Source of the DNA: Kitasatospora setae KM-6054 | GTDB lineage: Bacteria; Actinomycetota; Actinomycetes; Streptomycetales; Streptomycetaceae | NCBI RefSeq assembly: GCF_000269985.1 | Contig: NC_016109.1 | Location: 7,343,001 to 7,407,000, forward strand | Length of the DNA stretch: 64,000 bases | Direction: 5' to 3' | Shown: piece after piece, positions 8,591 to 16,914 of the stretch | How positions within the stretch are numbered: position 1 is the first letter of the stretch | Layout of the letters: each line of letters opens with the position of its first letter | The notes under the pieces: generated by a model | Seen by the model: only the letters and a program-made list of their open reading frames with translations | What the model was told of the DNA's origin: nothing | Database searches by the model: none | Position numbers and translations under genes: made by a program

Positions 8591-10366
8591 TCAGGCGTCC
8601 TTGAGGCCGGGGAAGTCCTCCTCCCAGAACTCGCGCTCGCCGCGCGGGCGTGCGGCGAGCGGCTCCGCCTCGCCGTGGCGTTCCCGCTCCCGGCCGCGCA
8701 GCTCGATGCGGCGGATCTTGCCGGAGATGGTCTTCGGCAGGTCGGCGAACTCCAGGCGGCGGATCCGCTTGTACGGGGCGAGCCGCTTGCGGGTGAAGGC
8801 CAGGATGGACCGCGCGGTCGCGGCGTCCGGCTCGTGGCCGGGGGCGAGGATGACGTACGCCTTGGGCACGGAGAGCCGCAGCGGGTCCGGGGAGGGGACG
8901 ACGGCGGCCTCGGCCACCGCCGGGTGCTCGATCAGCACGCTCTCCAGCTCGAACGGGGAGAGCCGGTAGTCGCTGCTCTTGAACACGTCGTCGGCGCGGC
9001 CGACGAAGGTGTAGTAGCCGTCGGCGTCGCGCTGGGCGACGTCGCCGGTGTGGTAGCGGCCGCCGGCCATCGACTCGGCGTGGCGTTCGGGGTCGTCCTG
9101 GTAGCCGGTCATCAGGCCGAGGGGGGCGGAGACCAGGGGCAGGCAGAGTTCGCCGTCGACGCCGGTTCCGGTGATCTCCTCGCCGGTGACCGGGTCGACG
9201 AGGGTGACCTGGTAGCCGGGCAGCGGGCGGCCCATCGAGCCGGGTTTGACGGGCTGGCCGGGGGTGTTGCCGATCTGGGCGGTGGTCTCGGTCTGGCCGT
9301 AGCCGTCGCGCAGGGCGACGCCCCAGGCGCGTTCGATCCGTTCGACGACCTCGGGGTTCAACGGCTCGCCCGCGCCGACGAGTTCGCGCAGCGGGGGGCG
9401 CCACTGTTCGAGGTCCTCGAGCAGGAGCATCCGCCAGACGGTGGGGGGTGCGCAGAACGAGGTGACGCGGTGGCGCACCAGGGCGTCCAGGAGGGGGCGG
9501 GCGGAGAAACGGGGCTGGTTGACGATGAGGATCTCGGCGCCGGCGTTCCACGGGGCGAAGAAGTTGCTCCAGGCGTGCTTGGCCCAGCCGGGGGAGGAGA
9601 CGTTGAGGTGGACGTCGCCGGGGCGCAGGCCGATCCAGTACATGGTGGAGAGGTGGCCGACGGGGTAGGAACGGTGGGTGTGCTGGACGAGTTTGGGGCT
9701 GCTGGTGGTGCCGGAGGTGAAGTACAGCAGCAGCGGGTCGTCGGCGCGGGTCGGCCCGTCGGGGGTGAAGCCGCCGGTGTGGGCGGCGGCGTCGGCGTAG
9801 TCCGTCCAGCCGGGGACGGGTGCGCCGACGGCGGTCCTGGTCCAGTCGCCGTCCAGCTGGGCGAAGTTGGCGGTCAGGGCGGATTCGGCGATCACGTGCC
9901 GGACCCGGCCGCGGGTGAGCCGGTCGGCGAGGTCGTCGGGGGTCAGCAGGGTACTGGCGGGGATGACGACCGCGCCGAGCTTGATCGCGGCGAGCATCAC
10001 CTCCCACAGGGCGACCTGGTTGCCGAGCAGCAGCAGGATCCGGTCACCGCGCGCCACACCCCGTTCGCGCAGCCAGCCGGCGGTGCGGTCCGAGCGGGCG
10101 CTCAGCTCGGCGAAGCTCAGCGCGCTCTCGCCCAGCAGGGTGCCGTCCGCGTCCAGGTCGACGACGCGCAGGGCGGTCGCGTCGTTGCCGGCGGCCTCGG
10201 TGTCGAACCAGTCCAGCGCCCAGTTGAAGTGCTCGCCCGTCGGACGGGGGAAGGCGTGCGCGGCGTCGAGGTCGCCGCGTGCCGCGAGCAGGTGGTCCCG
10301 CGCGGCGCGGAAGTCGTGGTGCGCGGCGGAGTCGGTGTTCCGCCGAGCGGCCGTGTCCGGTGCCAT
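8591..10366 (-). CDS. AMP-dependent acyl-CoA synthetase (MACS / benzoate-CoA ligase-like)
   Basis: A 591-residue ANL-superfamily ligase that should convert a carboxylic acid, ATP and CoA into acyl-CoA. The adenylation P-loop is YFTSGTTSSPK, the A5 motif is GYGQTETTAQIGNTPG, and the hinge and C-terminal catalytic Lys lie in DDVFKSSDYRLSPFELES and KTISGKIRR. FNWALDWFD near the N-terminus and HLNVSSPGWAKHAWSN are typical of the branch containing medium-chain and benzoate-CoA ligases. ATG 10366 is chosen because the usual N-terminus (FRAARDHLL) then starts at about residue 15. An in-frame ATG at 10471 with AGG upstream would add 35 residues. It is transcribed away from the tRNA-SDR-LRR locus. Confidence 0.88.
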   Translation of the reverse strand: MAPDTAARRNTDSAAHHDFRAARDHLLAARGDLDAAHAFPRPTGEHFNWALDWFDTEAAGNDATALRVVDLDADGTLLGESALSFAELSARSDRTAGWLRERGVARGDRILLLLGNQVALWEVMLAAIKLGAVVIPASTLLTPDDLADRLTRGRVRHVIAESALTANFAQLDGDWTRTAVGAPVPGWTDYADAAAHTGGFTPDGPTRADDPLLLYFTSGTTSSPKLVQHTHRSYPVGHLSTMYWIGLRPGDVHLNVSSPGWAKHAWSNFFAPWNAGAEILIVNQPRFSARPLLDALVRHRVTSFCAPPTVWRMLLLEDLEQWRPPLRELVGAGEPLNPEVVERIERAWGVALRDGYGQTETTAQIGNTPGQPVKPGSMGRPLPGYQVTLVDPVTGEEITGTGVDGELCLPLVSAPLGLMTGYQDDPERHAESMAGGRYHTGDVAQRDADGYYTFVGRADDVFKSSDYRLSPFELESVLIEHPAVAEAAVVPSPDPLRLSVPKAYVILAPGHEPDAATARSILAFTRKRLAPYKRIRRLEFADLPKTISGKIRRIELRGRERERHGEAEPLAARPRGEREFWEEDFPGLKDA

Positions 10367-10600
10367 CCGTGTGTCCGTCCCTGCCTGGTCGACCCCGGCC
10401 GCCGCCTCGTTGCCCGGCCGCGGGCATACCGGCACGCTGCCATTCGGCTGATCATCGGTCAAGAGTGACATGGCAGCTGACCTGGCCGGGGCGGTCGCGG
10501 AGGTGGGCCGAGACGGACGCGGAAGCGGCCGGGGAAGCCGCGACGAGACGGGGCGGGTGAGCGCGCGCAAACCCGGTACCGGGCGGGTCGGGCCTGCGGT

Positions 10601-10606
10601 TAGGAT
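10601..10606 (+). promoter_or_regulatory. -10 box upstream of tRNA-like gene 1
   Basis: TAGGAT fits the TAGRRT consensus and lies 11 nt before the tRNA-like 5' end at 10618, right for a start near 10613. The -35 region is poor. The remaining bases between 10367 and 10600 show no ORF or other structure I can support. Confidence 0.5.
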
Positions 10607-10617
10607 CGCTGGCACCT

Positions 10618-10693
10618 CCCGGGCGTGGGCGCAGAGGCCGCCGCCGCCGTTTTGGCAAAACGGAGCACGCCGGTTCGAATCCGGCCCCCGGGA
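10618..10693 (+). tRNA. tRNA-like gene 1, anticodon GGC (Ala-type), atypical
   Basis: A 76-nt cloverleaf can be drawn by hand. The acceptor CCCGGGC pairs with CCCCGGG (one C-C mismatch at the base) and A73 follows. If the helix is slid by one, CCTCCCGGG / CCCGGGAGG (10615-10623 / 10687-10695) gives nine perfect pairs. The D-arm is 3 bp (GGC/GCC) with a long 12-nt loop. The anticodon arm is CCGTT-TTGGCAA-AACGG with anticodon GGC at 10654-10656, U33 and A37. The variable loop is AGCAC and the T-arm is GCCGG-TTCGAAT-CCGGC. No CCA is encoded. It lies 147 bp upstream of the knuckle-SDR gene on the same strand. The acceptor start and D-arm differ from normal tRNA-Ala, so charging is uncertain. Confidence 0.62.
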
Positions 10694-10840
10694 GGCCCCA
10701 CGGCCCAGGCCCCACGGCCCAGGCCCCACAGCCCGAGCCCCGGAGCGCGGGCCCCGGAGCGCGGCGGTCGAATCCGGCCAGGCCCGTTCCCGTCCCCGTT
10801 CCCGTTCCCGTTCCGCGAACCCCTCCGGGAGGACCGTCCG

Positions 10841-12253
10841 ATGAGCACGACCCCGTCCGGCGTCGCCGGACCGTCGCCGGACCAGGGCGTTCCGGACGAG
10901 GCCGAGTTCGCGGCCTTCGAGCGGACGCTGGGCCGGCTGTGGCAGCTGCCCGTCGACCATCCGCTGCGGTTGCGGGCCGAGCGCGGGGCCGAGTCGTTCG
11001 TCCGGGACGGTCGGCACGCCCGTCGGCGCGGGCGCCGCGCGGAGGCGGCCAGGGCCGATGCCGCGCTGGTCGCGGCCACCGCCACCGGTGGCACCGACCG
11101 CCGGGAGGACGCCCCGCTGCCCGCAGCCGAGCGGCCCGCGCCGCTCGGCGAACTCGCCCGCCCGCAGCGCTGCTACGTCTGCAAGCGGTCGTACCGGCAG
11201 CTCGACGGCTTCTACCACCGGCTCTGCCCCGGCTGCGCGGGCGACAACACCGCCCGCCGGGCGCTCAGCACCGACCTGGCCGGGCGGCGGGTGCTGCTCA
11301 CCGGCGGCCGGGTCAAGATCGGCTTCCAGCTGGCCCTGATGATGCTCCGCGACGGCGCCGAGCTGATCGTCACCAGCCGCTTCCCGCACGACACCCTGCG
11401 CCGCTTCCGCGCCGCCGAGGGCAGCGCCGGCTGGCTGGACCGGCTCCGGATCGTCGGCATCGACCTGCGCGACCCGCGCCAGGTCCTCGGCCTGTGCGAG
11501 CAACTGCGCGCGGAGGGGCGGCCGTTGGACATCCTGGTGAACAACGCCGCGCAGACCCTGCGCCGCCCGCCCGAGTCGTACGCGCTGCTGGCCGCCGGGG
11601 AGCACGGCGCCGTCCCCGCGCAGGTCGGGCACGCGCCCGGCTTCCGCCCGATGCCCGCGCTCACCGCCGCCTGGCCCGCCGCCGAACTCGCCACCGGGGA
11701 GGGATCGTTGACGCTCGCCGAGGTCGACGGCGGCGCGGTCGACGAGGCCGGGCTGCTGCCCGACACCGCGCCGCGCAACTCCTGGTCGGCGACGCTCGGC
11801 GCACTCGACCCGGCCGAGGTGCTGGAGACCCAGCTGGTCAACGCGCTCGCCCCCGCGCTGCTCTGCGACCGGCTGCTCCCGCTGCTGGAGTCCTCCCCGC
11901 ACCCCGCCCGCTACATCGTCAACGTCACGGCGGTGGAAGGCCGGTTCGCCGTCCGCAACAAGATGCCCGGCCACCCGCACACCAACATGGCCAAGGCCGC
12001 GCTCAACATGCTCACCCGCACCAGCGCCGCCGAACTCGCCGAGCGCGGCGTCTACATGTGCGCGGTGGACACCGGCTGGATCACCGACGAGAACCCGGCC
12101 CCGAAGAAGTCCCGGCTGGCCGACCGCGGTTTCCGCACCCCGCTGGACATCGTCGACGGCGCCGCCCGCATCTACGACCCGATCGTCCGCGGCGAGGCCG
12201 GCGAACCGCTCGCGGGCGTCTTCCTGAAGGATTACCGGGTGGCGGAGTGGTGA
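10841..12253 (+). CDS. SDR-fold protein with N-terminal CxxC-CxxC knuckle and degenerate active site
   Basis: A 470-residue protein starting at ATG 10841 behind GGGAGG. Residues about 1-100 are Arg/Ala-rich and helical. A four-cysteine knuckle follows (CYVCKRSY, then CPGCA about 15 residues later), spaced like a zinc ribbon. The rest is an SDR fold: VLLTGGRVKIG replaces TGxxxGIG (Lys for the middle Gly), NNAAQT replaces NNAG, the Ser strand reads IVNVTAVEG, and the catalytic YxxxK site reads TNMAK, so the Tyr is absent. Dehydrogenase activity is therefore doubtful, although a nucleotide may still bind. SDRs with this knuckle occur in diverse organisms with no role known to me. Here the gene is flanked by tRNA-like genes and followed by an LRR protein, suggesting an RNA-linked role (inference). 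Confidence 0.85.
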   Translation: MSTTPSGVAGPSPDQGVPDEAEFAAFERTLGRLWQLPVDHPLRLRAERGAESFVRDGRHARRRGRRAEAARADAALVAATATGGTDRREDAPLPAAERPAPLGELARPQRCYVCKRSYRQLDGFYHRLCPGCAGDNTARRALSTDLAGRRVLLTGGRVKIGFQLALMMLRDGAELIVTSRFPHDTLRRFRAAEGSAGWLDRLRIVGIDLRDPRQVLGLCEQLRAEGRPLDILVNNAAQTLRRPPESYALLAAGEHGAVPAQVGHAPGFRPMPALTAAWPAAELATGEGSLTLAEVDGGAVDEAGLLPDTAPRNSWSATLGALDPAEVLETQLVNALAPALLCDRLLPLLESSPHPARYIVNVTAVEGRFAVRNKMPGHPHTNMAKAALNMLTRTSAAELAERGVYMCAVDTGWITDENPAPKKSRLADRGFRTPLDIVDGAARIYDPIVRGEAGEPLAGVFLKDYRVAEW

Positions 12254-12278
12254 GCACGCGGTCTACCATCGCCGCGAC

Positions 12279-12351
12279 GGGGCCGTAGCACAGCGGCAGA
12301 TGCGCCGCACTGCACATGCGGAGGACGTCGGTTCGAATCCGACCGGCCCCG
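12279..12351 (+). tRNA. tRNA-like gene 2, anticodon GCA (Cys-type), atypical
   Basis: A 73-nt sequence folds perfectly in the 7/5 form: acceptor GGGGCCG/CGGCCCC, U8-A9, D-arm GCA/TGC with a 10-nt loop containing GG, anticodon arm CCGCA-CTGCACA-TGCGG, variable AGGAC and T-arm GTCGG-TTCGAAT-CCGAC. The anticodon at 12312-12314 is GCA. Two features are unlike a working tRNA-Cys: discriminator G73 (bacterial tRNA-Cys uses U73) and C37 where a purine is expected. No CCA is encoded. It starts 25 nt after the SDR stop, with TACCAT at 12264-12269 as a possible -10. Confidence 0.75.
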
Positions 12352-12373
12352 TCACCCCCCCCGGGTCGGGTTC

Positions 12374-12446
12374 GGGGCTGTAGCACAGCGGCAGATGCAC
12401 CGGCCGGCCTAGCCGGAGGACGCCGGTTCGAATCCGGTCGGCCCCA
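12374..12446 (+). tRNA. tRNA-like gene 3, anticodon GCC (Gly-type), atypical loop
   Basis: A 73-nt near-copy of tRNA-like gene 2: 24 of the first 26 bases are identical, with the same D-loop, variable loop and T-loop. The acceptor is GGGGCTG/CGGCCCC with one G-U pair, and A73 follows. The anticodon arm is CCGGC-CGGCCTA-GCCGG. The nominal anticodon is GCC (12407-12409), but position 33 is G instead of the near-invariant U and position 37 is U, which should impair decoding. It begins 22 nt after gene 2 and ends 32 nt before the LRR start codon, inside the apparent leader of that mRNA. Confidence 0.72.
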
Positions 12447-12478
12447 CCCCCCGGGAGAGAAGCAGCCAAGGAGCCCGC

Positions 12479-13687
12479 ATGCCAGAGGAGTTCGCCGGAG
12501 TCCCGTCCGTGATGCCCCGCCCGGTCGACGAACTCGCCCCGCTGCTGGCCTGGTTGCGCACCGGCACCGGCGCCGACCGGCGGATCGACTTCCCGGCCGG
12601 CGCCGCGCTCCCGGGCGGCCGGCTCGACCTGTGCAAGCAGCAACTCGGGCCGCGGGGAGCCGAGCTGGTCGCCGACGCGCTCGCCGAAGCCGCCCAGCAC
12701 GACCCCGGCGACGGCGACGGCGATGGTGACGGCGGGGCGCCCGTCCGGCACCTGCTGCTCGGGACCGACGGGCTCGGTGACGACGGGGCCGACGCGTTCG
12801 CCGCCCGCGCCGCCGAAACCCCGGTCCGCACGCTCTACTTGGGCTGCAACGGGATCACCGCCGCGGGCGCCTGCCGGATCGCCGACCGGCTGCGCGCCTC
12901 GCCGCAGACCGTCCGCGCGCTGTGGCTCAAGCGCAACCCGCTCGGCCGCCGGGCCGGCCAGGCCGCCGCCGAACTGATCTCCTCCGCCGAGCAGTTGCGT
13001 ACCCTCGACCTGGTGCAGACCGGCCTGGACGCCGCCGGGCTGACCGAACTCGTCGACGCCCTGTTGGCCGGCGGCCGCCGGTTCGAGCGGCTGTACCTCA
13101 GCGGCAACCCGCTCGGCCCGGCCGGCGCCGAACCGCTGGCCCGGCTGATCGCGGCCGGCGCCACCGACGAGCTGTACGCCTCCGCCGCCGGCCTCGGCGA
13201 CACCGGGGCGACCGTCCTCGCCGCCGCGCTGCGCACCGCCCCGTACGGACGGCTGCGCCGGCTCTCGCTGGCCAGCTCGGGCCTCGGGCCTTGCGCGGCA
13301 GCGGAGTTGACCGTCGTGGCGGCCGCCGCCGGGGTGGAGCTGCTCGACCTGGGACGCGTCCCGGCCGCCCGGGTGCTGGGCGCCGACGACAACCGGATCG
13401 ACCTGGCCGCCGCCGACCGGATCGGCGCCGCACTGGCCGCCGCCCCGCACCGCCTCGACCACCTGGTGCTGGCCCACACCGGCACGCGCAGCCGCGAGGC
13501 GCACCGGCTGCTCGACCACGCCGCCGGAGCGCCGACCCCGACCCGCTACCTGCTGGGCAAGGGCGTCGCGACCACCGTCCGGCGGCGGCTGAACGAGCTC
13601 AGCGCCGCCGTCCCGCCGCCCGTGCCCGGGTCCGACGTGGCGGCGGTGCGCAGCGTGCACCGCACCGCCCCCGGCCTGCCGGAGTAG
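12479..13687 (+). CDS. Leucine-rich-repeat protein, RNI / RanGAP-like
   Basis: A 402-residue cytosolic protein with ATG 12479 after AAGGAG. It carries about nine ribonuclease-inhibitor-type repeats of roughly 28 residues: VRTLYLGCNGITAAGA, VRALWLKRNPLGRRAG, LRTLDLVQTGLDAAG, FERLYLSGNPLGPAG, then LRRLSLASSGLGP and LDHLVLAHTGT. A GDGDGDGDGG linker interrupts the first repeats, and the C-terminus is a basic helix (VATTVRRRLNELSA). There is no signal peptide or membrane segment. RNI-type LRRs form curved protein-binding, sometimes nuclease-binding, scaffolds; no enzymatic site is visible. The gene directly follows the two tandem tRNA-like genes and is convergent with the SDR gene at 13689, with one base between the stops. 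Confidence 0.85.
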   Translation: MPEEFAGVPSVMPRPVDELAPLLAWLRTGTGADRRIDFPAGAALPGGRLDLCKQQLGPRGAELVADALAEAAQHDPGDGDGDGDGGAPVRHLLLGTDGLGDDGADAFAARAAETPVRTLYLGCNGITAAGACRIADRLRASPQTVRALWLKRNPLGRRAGQAAAELISSAEQLRTLDLVQTGLDAAGLTELVDALLAGGRRFERLYLSGNPLGPAGAEPLARLIAAGATDELYASAAGLGDTGATVLAAALRTAPYGRLRRLSLASSGLGPCAAAELTVVAAAAGVELLDLGRVPAARVLGADDNRIDLAAADRIGAALAAAPHRLDHLVLAHTGTRSREAHRLLDHAAGAPTPTRYLLGKGVATTVRRRLNELSAAVPPPVPGSDVAAVRSVHRTAPGLPE

Positions 13688-13688
13688 G

Positions 13689-14450
13689 TCAGCGGGCGGC
13701 CATCCGCAGCGCGCCGTCCATCCGGATGGTCTCGCCGTTCAGGTAGTCGTGGTCGGCGATCAGGGCGACCAGCTTGGCGTACTCCTCCGGGCGGGCCAGC
13801 CGCTGCGGGAAGGTGACGGTCGCGGCGAGGCCGGAGCGGACCTCCTCGGAGAAGCCCGCCATCATCGGGGTGTCGACGATGCCCGGGGCGATGGTGACGA
13901 CCCGGATGCCGTACTGCGCCAGGTCGCGCGCCGCCGTGATGGTCATGCCCGCCACGCCCGCCTTGGACGCCGCGTACGCGATCTGCCCGACCTGGCCCTC
14001 GAAGGCCGCGATGGACGCGGTGTTGACGACCAGCCCGCGCTGCCCGGCCTCGTCCGGCTCCTGCGCGGACATCGCTTCGGCGGCCAGCCGCATCACGTTG
14101 AAGGTGCCGACCAGGTTGACGTTCAGCACGCCGCGGAACAGCTCCAGGTCGTGCGCGCCGCGCCGGCCGACCACCCGGGCGGACGGGGCGATGCCCGCGC
14201 AGCTGACCGCCAGCCGCAGCGGGCGGCCGTCGGCGGCGATCCGGGCCAGCGCGTCGCGGACCGGCTGCTCCTCGGTGACGTCCGCCCCGAGCAGGGTGAC
14301 GCCGTCGGGCCGCGCGGGGGCGGACTCCACGGCCTTGGGCAGGTCGAGGCCGTAGACGGTGGCGCCGAGCGAGGCCAGGTGGGCGGCGGTGGCCGCGCCG
14401 AGGCCGGAGGCGGCGCCGGTGACCAGGGCGGCGGTGCCGGACAGCTGCAT
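13689..14450 (-). CDS. SDR 3-hydroxyacyl-CoA dehydrogenase (HSD17B10-like)
   Basis: A 253-residue classical SDR starting at ATG 14450. It has the cofactor motif VTGAASGLGAATA with GLDLP (an acidic residue after strand 2, so NAD preferred), an NAG-like SCAGIAPS, the catalytic Ser in NTASIAAFEG, and YAASK as YxxxK. PGIVDTPMM follows. The pattern, including LVVNTASIAAFEGQ, is that of type II 3-hydroxyacyl-CoA dehydrogenases. It lies 77 bp downstream of the acyl-CoA dehydrogenase gene on the same strand, so the two probably act in one beta-oxidation-like pathway (inference). Confidence 0.88.
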   Translation of the reverse strand: MQLSGTAALVTGAASGLGAATAAHLASLGATVYGLDLPKAVESAPARPDGVTLLGADVTEEQPVRDALARIAADGRPLRLAVSCAGIAPSARVVGRRGAHDLELFRGVLNVNLVGTFNVMRLAAEAMSAQEPDEAGQRGLVVNTASIAAFEGQVGQIAYAASKAGVAGMTITAARDLAQYGIRVVTIAPGIVDTPMMAGFSEEVRSGLAATVTFPQRLARPEEYAKLVALIADHDYLNGETIRMDGALRMAAR

Positions 14451-14527
14451 GGGGGGAACGTCCTTTCCGAGAGGGTGAGTTGGCGTCGCTGGGTGGTGAA
14501 CCCGGCTGGGCGGGAGGCGAGTCGGCG

Positions 14528-15670
<1,143 letters not shown>

Positions 15671-15680
15671 GTTCCGGCTC

Positions 15681-15724
15681 CAAAGCGGTACGCAAAGCGG
15701 TACGCAAAGCGGTACGTCAGTACC
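15681..15724. promoter_or_regulatory. Three 12-bp direct repeats plus a palindrome in a divergent promoter region
   Basis: CAAAGCGGTACG occurs three times head to tail (15681-15692, 15693-15704, 15705-15716). The last copy overlaps the inverted repeat GGTAC-GTCA-GTACC (15711-15724). The array begins 11 bp upstream of the acyl-CoA dehydrogenase ATG and lies in the gap shared with the TetR gene, so it is a plausible operator. Confidence 0.6.
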
Positions 15725-15860
15725 GTTGAGCGTAGCGCAGGGCGGTCGTCCTCGGACAACCTTTCGGTGGCGGACGTTCGCCACCGGGGGCGGCCGGGGC
15801 AGCGCGGCGCAGGCGCGGACGCGGGGCGGACGCGGCGGGGGCGACTGTCATACTGGCCGG

Positions 15861-16457
15861 GTGATCGACAGCGCAGCCGAGAACCGGCCCACCGGACGGG
15901 GCGCCGCCCGTCGCAGCGCGCTCTTCGAGGAACTGGTGGCGCTGTTCGTGGCGGAGGGCTTCGCCCACTTCACCCTGGACGACCTGGCCGCCCGGCTGCA
16001 CTGCTCCAAGCGCACGCTGTACGGGCTGGCCGGCTCCAAGGAACAGCTGGTCCGCGCGGCCGTGGTGCACTTCTTCCGCGAGGCGACCGCCCGGGTCGGC
16101 GCGGCGCTGGCCGCCGAGACCGACCCGGCCGCCCGGCTGGCGGCCTACCTGCGCGCCGTCTCCGCCGAACTCGCCCCCGGCTCGCCCCGGTTCTTCGACG
16201 ACCTGGCGGCGTTCGAACCCGCCGCCGAGGTCTACGGCCGCAACACCCGGGCCGCCGCCCGCCAGATCCAGCTGCTGATCGACGACGGGGTGGCGGCGGG
16301 CGCCTTCCGCGAGACCCACGTGGCCTTCGCGGCGGACGTGATCAGCTCGGTGATGGTGCGCATCCAGCAGCGCCAGGTCGCCGAGGCCACCGGCCTCGCC
16401 GACGCCGAGGCGTACGGGCACCTGGCGGAGCTGCTGCTGCACGGCCTGCTGCGCTGA
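15861..16457 (+). CDS. TetR-family transcriptional regulator
   Basis: A 198-residue protein with an N-terminal TetR DNA-binding helix-turn-helix (ALFEELVALFVAEGFAHF, then LDDLAARLHCSKRTLYGLAGSKEQLV, given in part) and a helical ligand domain with a TetR_C-like end (HLAELLLHGLLR). GTG 15861 lies 6 nt after a CATACT -10-like box (15849-15854) with no Shine-Dalgarno, suggesting a leaderless message. It is divergent from the acyl-CoA dehydrogenase/SDR operon and probably represses it in response to an acyl-CoA or fatty acid, as other TetR regulators in this arrangement do (inference). Confidence 0.9.
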   Translation: MIDSAAENRPTGRGAARRSALFEELVALFVAEGFAHFTLDDLAARLHCSKRTLYGLAGSKEQLVRAAVVHFFREATARVGAALAAETDPAARLAAYLRAVSAELAPGSPRFFDDLAAFEPAAEVYGRNTRAAARQIQLLIDDGVAAGAFRETHVAFAADVISSVMVRIQQRQVAEATGLADAEAYGHLAELLLHGLLR

Positions 16458-16517
16458 GGTGCCGAGGCGCGGCCCGTGCGGCGGCGTCGGTCGTTCGGTC
16501 CTCGGGGGGCCTCCGCG

Positions 16518-16691
16518 TCAGTGCTCCGAAGTGGGGGCGGCCTCCGGTTCGCCCCGCTCGGCGTCGGTGCCGGTGCTTGCGGTGCTGCCGCAGAGGGGGC
16601 AGCGGCCGTTCTCGCGGACCTTGCCGCACTCCGCGCAGAGCAGGTGCAGGAAGCAGGCCGGCTCGCCGCCCGCGGGTTCGGTGGGTTCCAT
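16518..16691 (-). CDS. Small zinc-ribbon protein, 57 aa
   Basis: The minus-strand ORF from ATG 16691 to TGA at 16518-16520 encodes a 57-residue protein. Its core reads CFLHLLCAECGKV, then RCPLCGSTAS, giving two CxxC knuckles about 9 residues apart, typical of a zinc ribbon. The tail is acidic. Third-position GC is very high, supporting real coding. It is convergent with the TetR gene, 60 bp away. The function is unknown; small zinc ribbons often bind nucleic acid or proteins. Confidence 0.72.
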   Translation of the reverse strand: MEPTEPAGGEPACFLHLLCAECGKVRENGRCPLCGSTASTGTDAERGEPEAAPTSEH

Positions 16692-16771
16692 GGCGTCCAG
16701 TGTGCCGCGCCGGGGTGCCGGTTCGACAGGGGAGCCGTCCGGTCGTTCGACCGACGGATCCGCCTTTCCGA

Positions 16772-16799
16772 TAGTCCGACCTACGCCTAGTCCGACCTA
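16772..16799. repeat. Direct repeat TAGTCCGACCTA, 16 bp apart
   Basis: Two perfect 12-bp copies (16772-16783 and 16788-16799) lie between the zinc-ribbon gene and the secreted-protein gene. They may be a regulator binding pair for either gene. I recognise no further structure in 16692-16914. Confidence 0.6.
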
Positions 16800-16914
16800 T
16801 GTCGGCCGCACGGGTTCTTGGTCGGTCGCGGCGGTGCGCCGGGGCGCGGTCACCCGCCAGGGCGGTCGATCCTGCCGGGAGTTGACGACGACGGCGGCGG
16901 GAGGTGGCTGAACG

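Noticed and set aside
10600..12450. tRNA genes as the attachment site of an integrated element
   Set aside because: No integrase, excisionase, or second partial tRNA copy is seen. Neighbouring genes share codon use with the rest of the window.
12440..12479. T-box riboswitch before the LRR gene
   Set aside because: The element folds as a complete tRNA-like cloverleaf. I see no T-box specifier stem or antiterminator bulge.
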